Positions 1-9,317 are shown, numbered from the stretch's first letter. The stretch is 64,000 bases of DNA from Butyricicoccus_A sp963601915 (GCA_963601915.1 CAVCGL010000003.1:105464-169463), one strand, 5' to 3'. Made by a program: numbers and translations. The notes: generated by a model not told the origin, from the letters alone.

Positions 1-51
1 GCTCTTAATATGAGGGGAGGATGTAATTACTACTTTACTAAAATCGTACAT
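1..51 (-). CDS. rnfD: RnfD, N-terminal fragment (gene runs off the window)
   Basis: An ATG at 51-49 on the minus strand opens a frame that stays open to the window edge. The 17 visible residues include the sequence TSSPHIKS, which matches the conserved SSPH(I/V) start of RnfD/NqrB membrane subunits. A GGAGG ribosome binding site lies at 65-61, inside the tail of rnfC, so the two genes are translationally close (14 bp between the rnfC stop and this start). RnfD is an integral membrane subunit of the ferredoxin:NAD oxidoreductase that carries a covalently bound flavin. The call rests on the start motif and on its position directly after rnfC. Confidence 0.8.
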   Translation of the reverse strand, partial: MYDFSKVVITSSPHIKS

Positions 52-65
52 GCCATTCACCCTCC

Positions 66-1427
66 TTACTTGTTCTCAGCCGCAGCCTTGGCAGCAGCTG
101 CTTCAGCTCTGCGCTTTTCCTGTACGCGCATCTTTGCAACGCGGAACTGCTGTACAAGCGGGATTCGTGCCGGACATACATATGCGCAGGAACCGCACTC
201 GATGCAGTCGAGGACATCATATTCCTCGCAGCCTTCCAGATCGTTCTTTGCTGCATACATGTTCATGTATACCGGAGTCAGATGCATCGGGCAGACGCCT
301 ACGCAGCGGCCGCAGCGGATGCAGGTCGGGTTCTTGACACGCTTGTCCTCATCGCCAGCCATAGCCAGGAATGCGTTGGTGCCCTTGAGTACCGGAACGT
401 CGGTGGTGAACTGTGCGTTGCCCATCATCGGGCCGCCAGCCAGCAGCTTGTTCGGAGCAGCCTTGAAGCCGCCGCAAGCGTCGATCAGCTCGGTAATCAG
501 GGTGCCGGTGCGTGCTTCCAGGTTCTTCGGCTCAGCGACAGCGGAACCGGAAATGGTAACAACGCGGCGGATCACCGGCATACCCTTGGCAAAGCAGCGG
601 TATACCGCACCAGCGGTGTCTACATTGAATACAGCACAGCCTGCGTCTGCCGGCAGCTTACCGGACGGAACCTCGCGGCCTGTGACTGCGTTAATCAGCT
701 GCTTCTCGGCGCCCTGCGGGTAGCGACACTCCAGCGGAGCCAGCTCGATGACCGGGTCACCTGCAATCAGCTTTTCAATGCCTGCAAATGTATCCTGCTT
801 GTTCAGCTCGATACCGATGTAGGCCTTCTTGACGCCCATGATCTTTACCAGATAACGAACGCCCTCTACGATCTCCTCCGGACGCTCCAGAAGAAGACGA
901 TGGTCGGATGTGATGTACGGCTCACATTCCGCACCGTTAATCAGGATGGTATCGCACTTGCCGATACCGGACTTGATCTTTACGTGTGTCGGGAAGGTTG
1001 CGCCGCCGTGACCAACGATACCTGCGTCCCAGATTGCCTGGATGCGCTCGTCATTGGACATTGCCTCAAAATCCTTCGGCTTGACAGACTCATCCAGTCT
1101 GTCCTCATGGTCATTCTCGATCACAATCGACAGTACCTTCGAGCCATTCTGATGCAGCATCGGAGCAACGTCTACGACCTTGCCGGAAACCGATGCGTGA
1201 ACCGGAGCGCTGACGAAACCGCCTGCTTCTGCGATCATCTGACCCATGTTTACGATGTCACCCTTCTTCACCAGCGGCTTTGCCGGTGCGCCAATGTGCA
1301 TCGAAACCGGAAGAATGACCTTGTCAGGTGCCTTCAGGACTTCGATCGGCTTTTTGTTTGTTGCGGCCTTAAATCCCGGATCATTTTTAGTACCAGGATG
1401 GATACCGCCACGAAACGTGTACGCCAT
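66..1427 (-). CDS. rnfC: Rnf electron transport complex subunit C
   Basis: RnfC is the NADH-binding, flavin and iron-sulfur subunit of the membrane Rnf complex, which couples ferredoxin oxidation to NAD reduction and ion export. The 453-residue protein starts with the typical FRGGIHP motif (residues 4-10), has the glycine-rich nucleotide-binding region GGATFPTHVK, and ends with two 4Fe-4S motifs: CIRCGRCVGVCP from residue 369 and CIECGSCAYVCP from residue 408. The tail is Lys/Ala-rich. The start at 1427 is chosen because AGAGGTG lies just upstream and homologues begin here; the frame is open 36 codons further but without family similarity. rnfD follows, so this is probably the first gene of rnfCDGEAB. 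Confidence 0.96.
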   Translation of the reverse strand: MAYTFRGGIHPGTKNDPGFKAATNKKPIEVLKAPDKVILPVSMHIGAPAKPLVKKGDIVNMGQMIAEAGGFVSAPVHASVSGKVVDVAPMLHQNGSKVLSIVIENDHEDRLDESVKPKDFEAMSNDERIQAIWDAGIVGHGGATFPTHVKIKSGIGKCDTILINGAECEPYITSDHRLLLERPEEIVEGVRYLVKIMGVKKAYIGIELNKQDTFAGIEKLIAGDPVIELAPLECRYPQGAEKQLINAVTGREVPSGKLPADAGCAVFNVDTAGAVYRCFAKGMPVIRRVVTISGSAVAEPKNLEARTGTLITELIDACGGFKAAPNKLLAGGPMMGNAQFTTDVPVLKGTNAFLAMAGDEDKRVKNPTCIRCGRCVGVCPMHLTPVYMNMYAAKNDLEGCEEYDVLDCIECGSCAYVCPARIPLVQQFRVAKMRVQEKRRAEAAAAKAAAENK

Positions 1428-1453
1428 TATGGATTCACCTCTCTGTTCATTTT

Positions 1454-1475
1454 GTGCGGCTTCCATCAGCCGCAC
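1454..1475 (-). promoter_or_regulatory. Hairpin directly upstream of the rnfC ribosome binding site
   Basis: The arms GTGCGGC and GCCGCAC form a perfect 7-bp stem with an 8-nt loop, about 25 nt upstream of the rnfC start codon. There is no T-run, so it is not a terminator. It may affect translation initiation or mRNA stability; this is inference. Confidence 0.45.
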
Positions 1476-1555
1476 GGCAGACAAATACTTGTACTGCGGA
1501 ACAGCCGTCCCCCCGCAAAAATCAGGCACGGCCATCTCGCGTGTTTTTGAGATCG

Positions 1556-1732
1556 TCAGGCAGTTTTCAGAGTTCGCTCACATGAAAAATCTGCACCTGC
1601 ACACGGAACTGGTTCCTCGCAGAATTTGCAAGCCTCCTGCTGAAACAGTTGCTCTGGCAGATGCTGACAGACATGGTGCATGGCTCCTGCGGCTGCGCCG
1701 CCGATCCCGCTGCGCTCGTTTTCTTCGAGCAC
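1556..1732 (-). CDS. Possible cysteine-rich leader peptide of the Rnf operon
   Basis: A reading frame of up to 58 codons lies between the predicted Rnf promoter and rnfC. It can start at GTG 1732 or at ATG 1681 (41 residues). The C-terminal part contains five cysteines, including CKFCEEPVPC, and looks like a small metal-binding protein rather than random sequence. I do not recognise a family. Against coding: the GTG start has only about 9 nt of leader, and the GGAG before the ATG is just 2 nt away. The same stretch could be a structured leader RNA. The long distance from promoter to rnfC (about 315 nt) shows that something occupies this leader. Confidence 0.35.
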   Translation of the reverse strand: MLEENERSGIGGAAAGAMHHVCQHLPEQLFQQEACKFCEEPVPCAGADFSCERTLKTA

Positions 1733-1747
1733 AATTTTATACTTTAG

Positions 1748-1777
1748 ATTATACCGTCATTCCCGCCAGAAACGCAA
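1748..1777 (-). promoter_or_regulatory. Putative sigma-A promoter of the rnf operon
   Basis: On the minus strand the -10 is TATAAT (1753-1748) and the -35 is TTGCGT (1777-1772), with an 18-bp spacer. It gives a leader of about 315 nt before rnfC. Between this promoter and 2050 I see only AT-rich sequence with no gene. Confidence 0.6.
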
Positions 1778-2050
1778 GGAATTTTGCAAAAAAAATAACA
1801 CAAATCAACAAGTTTTTTTGCTTTCTTTGTGTTAGCTTTCGCTTACTCCATATATTTTTCGATTTTTTTATGATTTTTCGTTTCCCCGTGCATCATTTCC
1901 TGCAATTCCGGTCATACTACCTCCGTCAGCCGAGGGACAGTTTGTCTCAAATTAGACAGCCGCAACAACAAATGCACAAATTTCACCCCTTTTTCCGAGT
2001 TCGTTTGTACAGACTTTTGTTTTTTCGCGCAAATCTGTTATTTTTTCCAG

Positions 2051-2080
2051 AAAAAAACAGGAGCCGCCGTCAGCCCCTGC
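2051..2080 (-). terminator. Terminator after the histidine-kinase-like gene
   Basis: The minus strand has an imperfect stem AGGGGCT/GGCTCCT (2078-2059) followed by GTTTTTTT. It lies about 20 bp after the stop codon of the gene at 2099-3217. Confidence 0.65.
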
Positions 2081-2098
2081 CTGTTCGTGGTTTTTTTA

Positions 2099-3217
2099 TC
2101 AGTCTCGGCGAAAATGCGGCGCATCCAGCACCACGGACAGCTCAATATCTGCCTCGCTGATGGAATTGGAAAGAACGCGCTGATAGATGTCGCTGCTCTT
2201 CAGCACCTCCGCGTCCTTGCGCCGCAGCGGAATGCGCAGCCGCGCATGGGTTCCAGCCTCTGCCGTGCGCACATAGACCAGCAGACCATGATGCATCACA
2301 GCGATGCGGCGCACATAGGGAATTCCCAGTCCCCATCCGCCCGGCAGGGCATCCTGCAGCTCCCAGGTGCCGTTCATACGCTGCATTGCGGTATCTGAAA
2401 TGCCGACGCCGTCGTCATCGACACGGAATGTCACGCTTTGATCGGTTACTTCCGCCGACAGGCAGACATGCACCTGCTCGCCGCCATGGCGCAGACTGTT
2501 GGAAAGCAGTGACATCAGTGCGGCGCGCAGCAAATGGGCATCCGCCTCTATCGCTGCATCGTGCTGCGGCATATCAATCGTCACATTGTCCATGTGCTGC
2601 CGTTCCAGCTGGCTGCGGGTTTCCTCTATAAAGGTTGACAGACGGTGCGTGCCCCACATCATTTCTTCCGGCGCGCCGGACAGCAGCTCCAGATGTCCGA
2701 TGCTTCTCAGCATTCGATAGGCTTCCCGTCGGATTTCCGCCGCAATCTCCGGCTGTCCGAGATGGTCCAGCCGATTCGCATGAAGAAGCAGATTGGCCGC
2801 GCGGTCCCGCAGGTCCGCTGTTGCCGCCGTCACGCCGACCGCCTGGTGCTGCGCCGCCGCAAACACCAGCACGGCGCCGCCGCTCTCTACCGGCACAATG
2901 CGCAGATTCCACTGCTTGCCGTCAACAAACACCAACTGCTCCTGTTCGACATGCTCCTCGATGCACTGCCGAATCAGATCGCGGATGTCGGGAGAAAGAA
3001 AACTTTCGACCGAATAAAATAAGGCATCGGCAAACAGCTGTTTGGATGCCTTATTTTGTGCCAACACCATCAACTCGCGCGAAATATATACCGCGGGGTG
3101 CTGTTCGCTGCCTAATCCGAGGCAAATTGCCTGCAAAACTTCCGGCGGCTGTTCCAGAAAGACTTTCTCGCCCTCTCGGTTGGGCAGAATGTGCTCCCGC
3201 TCCGTATCCTTTTCCAT
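2099..3217 (-). CDS. Sensor histidine kinase-like protein with HATPase domain
   Basis: This 372-residue soluble protein has a PAS-like N-terminal region (about residues 25-135), a helical segment rich in Arg/Leu (about 135-225) and a C-terminal GHKL ATPase domain. In the ATPase domain I see LSNSLRHGG (N box), DDDGVGIS (G1 box) and GGWGLGIPYVRR (G2 box). No phospho-acceptor H-E/D-x-x motif of a classical HisKA domain is obvious and no response regulator is adjacent. It could act in a phosphorelay with a distant partner or be an anti-sigma-like kinase. No membrane segments are seen, so it probably senses a cytoplasmic signal. The ribosome binding site GGAGAGGGG precedes the ATG at 3217. Confidence 0.75.
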   Translation of the reverse strand: MEKDTEREHILPNREGEKVFLEQPPEVLQAICLGLGSEQHPAVYISRELMVLAQNKASKQLFADALFYSVESFLSPDIRDLIRQCIEEHVEQEQLVFVDGKQWNLRIVPVESGGAVLVFAAAQHQAVGVTAATADLRDRAANLLLHANRLDHLGQPEIAAEIRREAYRMLRSIGHLELLSGAPEEMMWGTHRLSTFIEETRSQLERQHMDNVTIDMPQHDAAIEADAHLLRAALMSLLSNSLRHGGEQVHVCLSAEVTDQSVTFRVDDDGVGISDTAMQRMNGTWELQDALPGGWGLGIPYVRRIAVMHHGLLVYVRTAEAGTHARLRIPLRRKDAEVLKSSDIYQRVLSNSISEADIELSVVLDAPHFRRD

Positions 3218-3355
3218 TGCAATCGCCCCTCTCCTTCCGACTTTTCGTCAATATATGACAATCAATTTTCACACATTATAGCAGAATTTAGATTGTTATG
3301 AACATGAGATATGAAATTATTTTCATTTTTCCCCGCATTTTATACAAATCTGTCA

Positions 3356-3384
3356 TTGCGGAAATGTTTTTTTCCGTGTATAAT
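3356..3384 (+). promoter_or_regulatory. Sigma-A promoter of gap
   Basis: TTGCGG at 3356-3361 and TATAAT at 3379-3384 are separated by 17 bp. The transcript start would be about 45 bp before the gap start codon. Confidence 0.75.
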
Positions 3385-3438
3385 GAATTCGTTCCAGTAA
3401 AACAGGATTTTATATTCAATAAGGAGGATATTTCTACT

Positions 3439-4467
<1,029 letters not shown>

Positions 4468-4490
4468 TCCTTCCTTACTGAAGAATTTTT

Positions 4491-4525
4491 ATCAGGCTTT
4501 CTCTTCGGAGAAGGCCTGATTTTTT
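4491..4525 (+). terminator. Rho-independent terminator of gap
   Basis: Arms ATCAGGC...GCCTGAT with an inner CTC/GAG stem and a TTCG loop span 4491-4520, followed by a run of T to 4525. Confidence 0.9.
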
Positions 4526-4547
4526 CTATTCTCAGCATACCCCTATC

Positions 4548-4577
4548 TTGTTCTTTGTATGCTGTTTATGTTACAAT
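4548..4577 (+). promoter_or_regulatory. Putative promoter of the lipoprotein gene
   Basis: TTGTTC (4548-4553) and TACAAT (4572-4577) have an 18-bp spacer. A perfect 7-bp hairpin, GACGACA/TGTCGTC at 4593-4609, lies in the 5' UTR just before the ribosome binding site. Confidence 0.55.
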
Positions 4578-4631
4578 AGACAAAACAATTCAGACGACAC
4601 GCTGTCGTCCGAACGCAAAGGGGTATTTTTT

Positions 4632-5654
4632 ATGAAAAAGAGATGGATTTCCGGTCTGTTGGCCGGATGCCTGCTGCTCTGCCTGACTGGCTGCGGCAGT
4701 GAAAATTTGGCAGATCAGATTTCAGACACGCTGCTCTCCTCGGATACCGGCATTTCTTTTGCCGTAGACAAGCCGCTGAAAGACGATTCTGTGACGCTGA
4801 CTGTCCGCTCTATCACCTTGTCCGATGCTGTCTATGCACCGCTGACCACAGACAAGTCCGGTTCCTATACCGCGTATTATACCGAAGACGGCACCGGAAA
4901 AGAGGAAGACATCAATAAAGACTCGGTATATTTGGACTGCACCGCAGACGTCACAAACACCAGCGACAAAGCACTGGATCTCGGAGATGATCTGTTTTTC
5001 TATGCCATCACCGACGGCACGGTATACAGTGATTATATGTCCTTCACAGAATCCAAGGATGGCGCAGAGCTGATTGACGCAGACAAGCTCGCGAGTGGAA
5101 AAACCACCCGGGTACACTACGCCATCATTCTGCCGGAGGATGTCGATGCCAGCACCTTGGATGTCGCCTTTATGCTGCCGTCCGCAGAAGATATTTACCG
5201 CGTATCCTTTACGAAGCTCGCTGTCGCAGAGCGCACCCTGCCTGTCGGCGGCGCGGTGAAAACGCAAAGCGGCGCGATGCTCACCGTTGAATCCGCCAAT
5301 CTCGTCTCCTCCATTGAGCCTGTGACAAGCGCAGGCGGAGATACCTCCGTGCAGCTGATCGAAGGCGGCAATCTGTTTGATGTTGTCCTGACCATTCAAA
5401 ACAACAGCGATACCGACCTGCCGCTCGGCACCTTGTTCAGCGGGCGCATGACGATGGATTCCATCAGCCGCCTCGGCACACCGTTGCTGGAATCCGACAT
5501 GGACTTACAGTACACCGGTTCGATTCCCGCCGGAACCAGCGCAACCGCGCATCTGGTGTTCGATGCAGACGGCATGTCCCGCGATTTACAGCTCACGGAT
5601 TCGTATTATCTGTACGCAGACGGTGTGTACTACCTGCTCCAACCATCGACATAA
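4632..5654 (+). CDS. Predicted lipoprotein with two Ig-like/DUF4352-type repeats
   Basis: The 340-residue product starts with a positively charged signal peptide and a lipobox LTGC (Cys at about residue 20), so it should be anchored to the outer face of the membrane. The mature part contains two similar beta-rich segments (about residues 35-190 and 195-335) with the pattern found in DUF4352/DUF5067-like extracellular domains: a conserved leading strand (VTLTVRSI, AMLTVESA) and a later DV...IQNNSD/DVTNTSD strand. The function is unknown. AAAGGGG at 4617-4623 is the ribosome binding site. It is flanked by strong terminators on both sides, so it is a single-gene unit. Confidence 0.75.
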   Translation: MKKRWISGLLAGCLLLCLTGCGSENLADQISDTLLSSDTGISFAVDKPLKDDSVTLTVRSITLSDAVYAPLTTDKSGSYTAYYTEDGTGKEEDINKDSVYLDCTADVTNTSDKALDLGDDLFFYAITDGTVYSDYMSFTESKDGAELIDADKLASGKTTRVHYAIILPEDVDASTLDVAFMLPSAEDIYRVSFTKLAVAERTLPVGGAVKTQSGAMLTVESANLVSSIEPVTSAGGDTSVQLIEGGNLFDVVLTIQNNSDTDLPLGTLFSGRMTMDSISRLGTPLLESDMDLQYTGSIPAGTSATAHLVFDADGMSRDLQLTDSYYLYADGVYYLLQPST

Positions 5655-5678
5655 AGACAATTCAATTATACGCAAAAC

Positions 5679-5718
5679 AAAAGCACTAGTTCCGGAAAAT
5701 ACCGGTTCTAGTGCTTTT
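5679..5718. terminator. Bidirectional terminator between the lipoprotein gene and pspA
   Basis: A long perfect stem (AAAAGCACTAG / CTAGTGCTTTT, then TTCCGG / CCGGTT inside) with A- and T-tracts on the two sides serves the converging genes at 4632-5654 and 5730-6410. Confidence 0.9.
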
Positions 5719-5729
5719 CTTCTGGTTTC

Positions 5730-6410
5730 TTACAGTCCCATGGACTTCTTGAGTGCTTCCAGCTCGGCATCTACAGCGGAATCCGCTGCGCCCTTGCTGT
5801 ATTTTTCCTCCAGTGCCTTGGCTTCATCTACCGGTTCGGTATTCAGCTCTGCCATGGCATTGGCTTCATCGAGCATTCGATTTGCCTTGTCCTCCATCCG
5901 GTCAAATGCGCCCATTGCACCGCGCGCCTTGTCGGCGTTGGATGTGATTTTATTCATGCGTTCCTGTGTCTTTGCCACAGAAACCTTCGCCTTAATCATG
6001 GCACGGCGCGATTTGAGCGTTTCAATATCACTGACGAGCTTGTCATGCATCTGGCGCATCTTGACCGCATTTTCATGCGCGGCAGTATAAGCATCGACAA
6101 GTCCTGCGCCCGCGCTTTCCAGCTGCTGCTTTTTTGCCAGAAACACCTTAGCATCGCCTTCATTGCCTGCCAGCAATGCCTGCTTGGCAAGATTTTCATA
6201 CCGCGCGACTTCCGCCTGATTCTCTTCCATCAAACGTCTTGTGCGGGTTTCCTCTGCCATCACACCGGCGGTCTCTTTTTTGACCTCTGCAAGGTTTTCG
6301 TTAAGTTCGCGCAGATACTGGTCGATCATTTTAGACGGATCTTCCATCTTATCGAGCACGGCATTGACATTTGCCTGCACAATGTCTCCAAATCGTGAAA
6401 GAATACCCAT
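5730..6410 (-). CDS. pspA: PspA/IM30 family membrane-stress protein
   Basis: PspA-family proteins form ESCRT-III-like oligomers on the inner face of the membrane and protect it under stress. The 226-residue product begins MGILSRFGDIV, typical of the amphipathic N-terminal helix, followed by long coiled-coil helices rich in Glu, Lys and Ala (residues 25-190). AGGAGG precedes the ATG. It follows the TPM-domain gene by only 27 bp, so the two are probably cotranscribed. PspA with a TPM or Gly-rich membrane protein is a recurring pair, which supports a membrane-maintenance role. Confidence 0.92.
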   Translation of the reverse strand: MGILSRFGDIVQANVNAVLDKMEDPSKMIDQYLRELNENLAEVKKETAGVMAEETRTRRLMEENQAEVARYENLAKQALLAGNEGDAKVFLAKKQQLESAGAGLVDAYTAAHENAVKMRQMHDKLVSDIETLKSRRAMIKAKVSVAKTQERMNKITSNADKARGAMGAFDRMEDKANRMLDEANAMAELNTEPVDEAKALEEKYSKGAADSAVDAELEALKKSMGL

Positions 6411-6437
6411 AATTTCCTCCTAAATCCGTTCGAGAAA

Positions 6438-7514
6438 TTACTTTTTGTCCTTTTTCTCGTATTTTTTTGCGAGATTTTCCGCTTCGTCTTCCTCGCCGAA
6501 TTGTTCCAGCGGCGTCTGCAAAATATCTTCCATTTCCTTGTCGCGGCGGCGCTTTTCGATCCGCGCCTTTTCGCGCCAACGGTACAACAGAAATACCACA
6601 GCGACAACCGCACCCGCAATGACAATCACAATAATGACCATCGGTGCCTGCGATTTTGTCACCGTCATAATACGTTCGCCGGTCTTTTGGAAAACGGTCG
6701 AGAAAAACTCTTCGTCCTCCATATTGTTGCTGTAGTAGCGATCCAAATAATCCGCCAGCACGCTGACCGCTTCGCTGTCCATAATTGTCTTTGCCTGCGA
6801 GCCGACGGCATAACCGCAATTGTAGCTGCCGCTTCCGGTATCACAGAACACCAGCAGAAAATGTCCTTCGTCTGTGAACAGCTTGTCATATTCCTGCTCT
6901 GCAAACTGCTGAAGCTGCGTGGTGCTCGGTGTCGTGCTGCCATCCAAGTCATTGAGAATATACAGATACGGCTGCACGCCGGTGCGCTGATAAAAATCCT
7001 TCATGCCGCTGGTCAGCTGGTTTTTATTGCTGATCCATCCCGCCTCATCGGTATAATAGTCGGTCTCATTGACTGCGCTGGCTGGCAGGGCTTCGCGCTG
7101 TACGGTCGATTTTGTGACAGAATCCGAGGAACTGCCGCCCAGTGCCACGGCGACAATGCCCAGCGCGAGAACAAGCAGAACGACAATCAGACAGCCGATG
7201 CCGCAGCCGTTATTGTTCCGGTTGCGATTGCTCGGCGGCCGGTTTCCTCCCCCGCCGCCTCTGCGGTCATTGAGCAGGCTGCCAAGTATCATGCCTTCCC
7301 AGAATCCACTGTTTCCGTGGTATCTCGGCGGTCTGGGTGGCGGGCCGCCAAATCCTCCCGGTGGCGGACCACCAAATCCGCCGCCGAAGCCGCCTTGTCC
7401 ACTGCGTCCGCTGCCAAAACCACCGCCGCTAAAGCCGCCGCTGTCTCGACCGCCTCCGCTGAAACCGCCGCTTCCGCCGAAGCCACCTCCACCGCCTGCG
7501 CCAGATCTTCCCAT
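6438..7514 (-). CDS. Gly-rich membrane protein with TPM-like domain
   Basis: The 358-residue protein has an unusual low-complexity N-terminus: about 75 residues of Gly/Ser/Pro/Phe repeats (GGFGG, GGFSGG, GGPPP). A first membrane helix follows (GCLIVVLLVLALGIVAVAL, about residues 105-125), then an extracellular TPM-type domain (about 150-275, with YLDRYYSNN and LLVFCDTGSGSYNCGYAVG), a second membrane helix (VIIVIVIAGAVVAVVFLLY) and a charged cytoplasmic tail. TPM domains occur in membrane-associated proteins linked to photosystem repair and to putative phosphatases. The gene is first in an operon with pspA. The membrane topology is clear; the biochemical role is not known. Confidence 0.8.
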   Translation of the reverse strand: MGRSGAGGGGGFGGSGGFSGGGRDSGGFSGGGFGSGRSGQGGFGGGFGGPPPGGFGGPPPRPPRYHGNSGFWEGMILGSLLNDRRGGGGGNRPPSNRNRNNNGCGIGCLIVVLLVLALGIVAVALGGSSSDSVTKSTVQREALPASAVNETDYYTDEAGWISNKNQLTSGMKDFYQRTGVQPYLYILNDLDGSTTPSTTQLQQFAEQEYDKLFTDEGHFLLVFCDTGSGSYNCGYAVGSQAKTIMDSEAVSVLADYLDRYYSNNMEDEEFFSTVFQKTGERIMTVTKSQAPMVIIVIVIAGAVVAVVFLLYRWREKARIEKRRRDKEMEDILQTPLEQFGEEDEAENLAKKYEKKDKK

Positions 7515-7639
7515 ATACCTCTCCTCCCATCTCTCTATTTCTTCCGCATTGGTATACTTTTATTTAATCATACGGTTTAGCAAAAAGCAAGAAGCGGGAT
7601 GGGGTGAGATGTAAATGTTTTGTGAAATACGAATTCGCC

Positions 7640-7668
7640 TTGACAAACACAAGAGAAGCACGTATACT
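7640..7668 (+). promoter_or_regulatory. Sigma-A promoter of the blaI/blaR1-like operon
   Basis: TTGACA (7640-7645) and TATACT (7663-7668) have a 17-bp spacer. The upstream stretch 7515-7639 between the divergent genes holds no gene. Confidence 0.85.
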
Positions 7669-7682
7669 ATAGCCATAATTCA

Positions 7683-7698
7683 CCAATCAGGTGATTGG
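7683..7698 (+). promoter_or_regulatory. Perfect dyad between promoter and BlaI-like start: likely operator
   Basis: CCAATCA (7683-7689) and TGATTGG (7692-7698) are perfect inverted arms with a 2-bp centre, 15 bp downstream of the -10 box. The position fits autorepression by the BlaI-like protein. The sequence differs from the classical TACA/TGTA bla/mec operator. Confidence 0.55.
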
Positions 7699-7721
7699 CA
7701 TGAAAGGCAGGTGAATACACA

Positions 7722-8144
7722 ATGAATACGCACACATTATCTAATACAGAAGAACGCTTGATGAACATTTTTTGGAAAGAAAAAGCGCCACTGACCAGTG
7801 CGCAGATTGGCAAGCTGGCATCTGATACCAATTGGAGTGCCAATTATATCCACAAAATGTTACAATCTCTGCAAAAAAAGGGGTTTTTGACGGTCTGCGG
7901 CATGGTGCAGGAAGGATCTCACTATTCCAGACAATTTTTGCCTTGCTTCGATAAAGAGCAATACATTTCGGATCTGTTGGAAAATCAGGGGGTCACAACA
8001 GCGTCCTTTGCAAAAATTGCCGTAGCCTTTGTCAAAAAAGCTGTCAAGAAGAAGGAACACGTGTCCGAACAGGATGCCGCTCTGCTGGAAGAATTGGAAA
8101 AGATGATCGAACAATACGAATCAGAAGATACAGGGGATGAATGA
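7722..8144 (+). CDS. BlaI/MecI family transcriptional repressor
   Basis: The 140-residue protein has a winged helix-turn-helix (residues 5-80) with the family pattern SNTEERLMNIFWKE and SANYIHKMLQSLQKKG, then a helical dimerisation tail containing the stretch around residues 85-130. In this family the regulatory metallopeptidase inactivates the repressor by cleavage in or near the linker. The downstream blaR1-like gene overlaps its end by 8 bp, giving translational coupling. No beta-lactamase gene is nearby, so the regulated genes are more likely the small exported proteins downstream. Confidence 0.9.
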   Translation: MNTHTLSNTEERLMNIFWKEKAPLTSAQIGKLASDTNWSANYIHKMLQSLQKKGFLTVCGMVQEGSHYSRQFLPCFDKEQYISDLLENQGVTTASFAKIAVAFVKKAVKKKEHVSEQDAALLEELEKMIEQYESEDTGDE

Positions 8145-9315
8145 TATGCAGTTGAATTTCTACTCCGGCTTTTCTGCAATAATATGGAGCAGCATTTTTA
8201 TTTCTGTACTCTACCTGTTTCGGCGCACCATGCCTAAAACAAATTTTCTGGGATTTTCATGCTTGATTCTACTCTATCTCTGTGGCGTGCTCCGTATATT
8301 TTTCCCATTTGAATTGCCGCATACGACGATTATTGATAGTTATTCTATGCATATGTACGCAGCATTCTGGGATTGGTTGTTCTACAAGAAATTCTTTATT
8401 CCGTTGGGAATTGTCTGGCTTTTTGTCTCCAGTCTCTTCTTGCTCCGGTATTTTCACAAATATTGTCGTGTATCACGAAACATCCGCAAGTATGCAGCGC
8501 CTTGGGATGTTCGCACAGACGAACAATTTCAAAAAATCCAAGCGCAAAGCAAGCAAAAAATTTGTGTAAGTGGCTATATCGTCAAAAACTTGCGTTCTCC
8601 TTTCAGTCTCGGTGTTTTTCGCAAAATCATCGTCCTGCCTGATGAAGCATACTCGGACGAACATCTGCGATACATTCTGCTGCACGAATACACCCATTTT
8701 TTGTATCATGATACACTGCTGAAAACATTGGTCGAAATTTTCTGCATCATGTTCTGGTGGAATCCCGTGGTATATCTGCTAAAAAAGGACTTGGAACAGC
8801 TGATAGAATTGCGGTGCGACAGGTCTGTCTCTCGCCGTCTCTCCAAGCAGCAGCGTGCAGAGTATCTCCGAACCATTCTATCTACCTTGCAACATGCCTG
8901 TGCCAAAAAGCAGACACCGGATTCTGCAACTGCATTTTCTTACAGACACGCAGACTACGACATCAAAGAACGCTTTGACGCCGTAATGTACGATGAAAGG
9001 AAACAATCACATATTCCTATGATTGTTTGCACGTTGTTTCTCTTTGTCTCTCTCTTTCGCATCTCGTATGCCTTCCAGCTTCAGCCATTATATAACACAC
9101 CGCCAAGCGCTGAGACAAACACCATCGATTTGCAACCACAACATACCATCATTCAGAAAGAATTTGACGGAACATATCAATTATATTTAGATGGAGAATG
9201 GTTTTCTGATCTTACGGAACAGGAATTTGCCACGTTTCAAACCACAGAAACTCCCATTGCAGACAATACAAAAATTTTTCAAAATATTCCCAGTATTCAT
9301 CTGGAAGGAGAATAA
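8137..9315 (+). CDS. BlaR1/MecR1 family M56 membrane metallopeptidase (no penicillin-binding sensor)
   Basis: This 392-residue membrane protein has N-terminal helices (about residues 10-30, 37-58, 84-105), a cytoplasmic zinc protease domain with HEYTH at 183-187 and a third-ligand candidate Glu224 in ELRCD, then a helix (about 290-310) and a short extracellular tail of about 80 residues. Classical BlaR1 has a penicillin-binding sensor domain of about 250 residues at the C-terminus; here it is missing. The signal sensed is therefore unlikely to be a beta-lactam. ATG 8137 overlaps the repressor gene; ATG 8146 is an alternative start. Confidence 0.88.
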   Translation: MNDMQLNFYSGFSAIIWSSIFISVLYLFRRTMPKTNFLGFSCLILLYLCGVLRIFFPFELPHTTIIDSYSMHMYAAFWDWLFYKKFFIPLGIVWLFVSSLFLLRYFHKYCRVSRNIRKYAAPWDVRTDEQFQKIQAQSKQKICVSGYIVKNLRSPFSLGVFRKIIVLPDEAYSDEHLRYILLHEYTHFLYHDTLLKTLVEIFCIMFWWNPVVYLLKKDLEQLIELRCDRSVSRRLSKQQRAEYLRTILSTLQHACAKKQTPDSATAFSYRHADYDIKERFDAVMYDERKQSHIPMIVCTLFLFVSLFRISYAFQLQPLYNTPPSAETNTIDLQPQHTIIQKEFDGTYQLYLDGEWFSDLTEQEFATFQTTETPIADNTKIFQNIPSIHLEGE

Positions 9316-9317
9316 AT

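Noticed and set aside
282..1550. Long plus-strand frame over rnfC
   Set aside because: Antisense shadow of rnfC; no ribosome binding site and no family-like sequence.
1428..1740. Known riboswitch in the rnf leader
   Set aside because: I compared it by eye with FMN, cobalamin, c-di-GMP and T-box patterns and saw no match.
7069..7614. Proline-rich plus-strand frame
   Set aside because: Mirror of the Gly-rich repeats in the TPM-like gene on the other strand.
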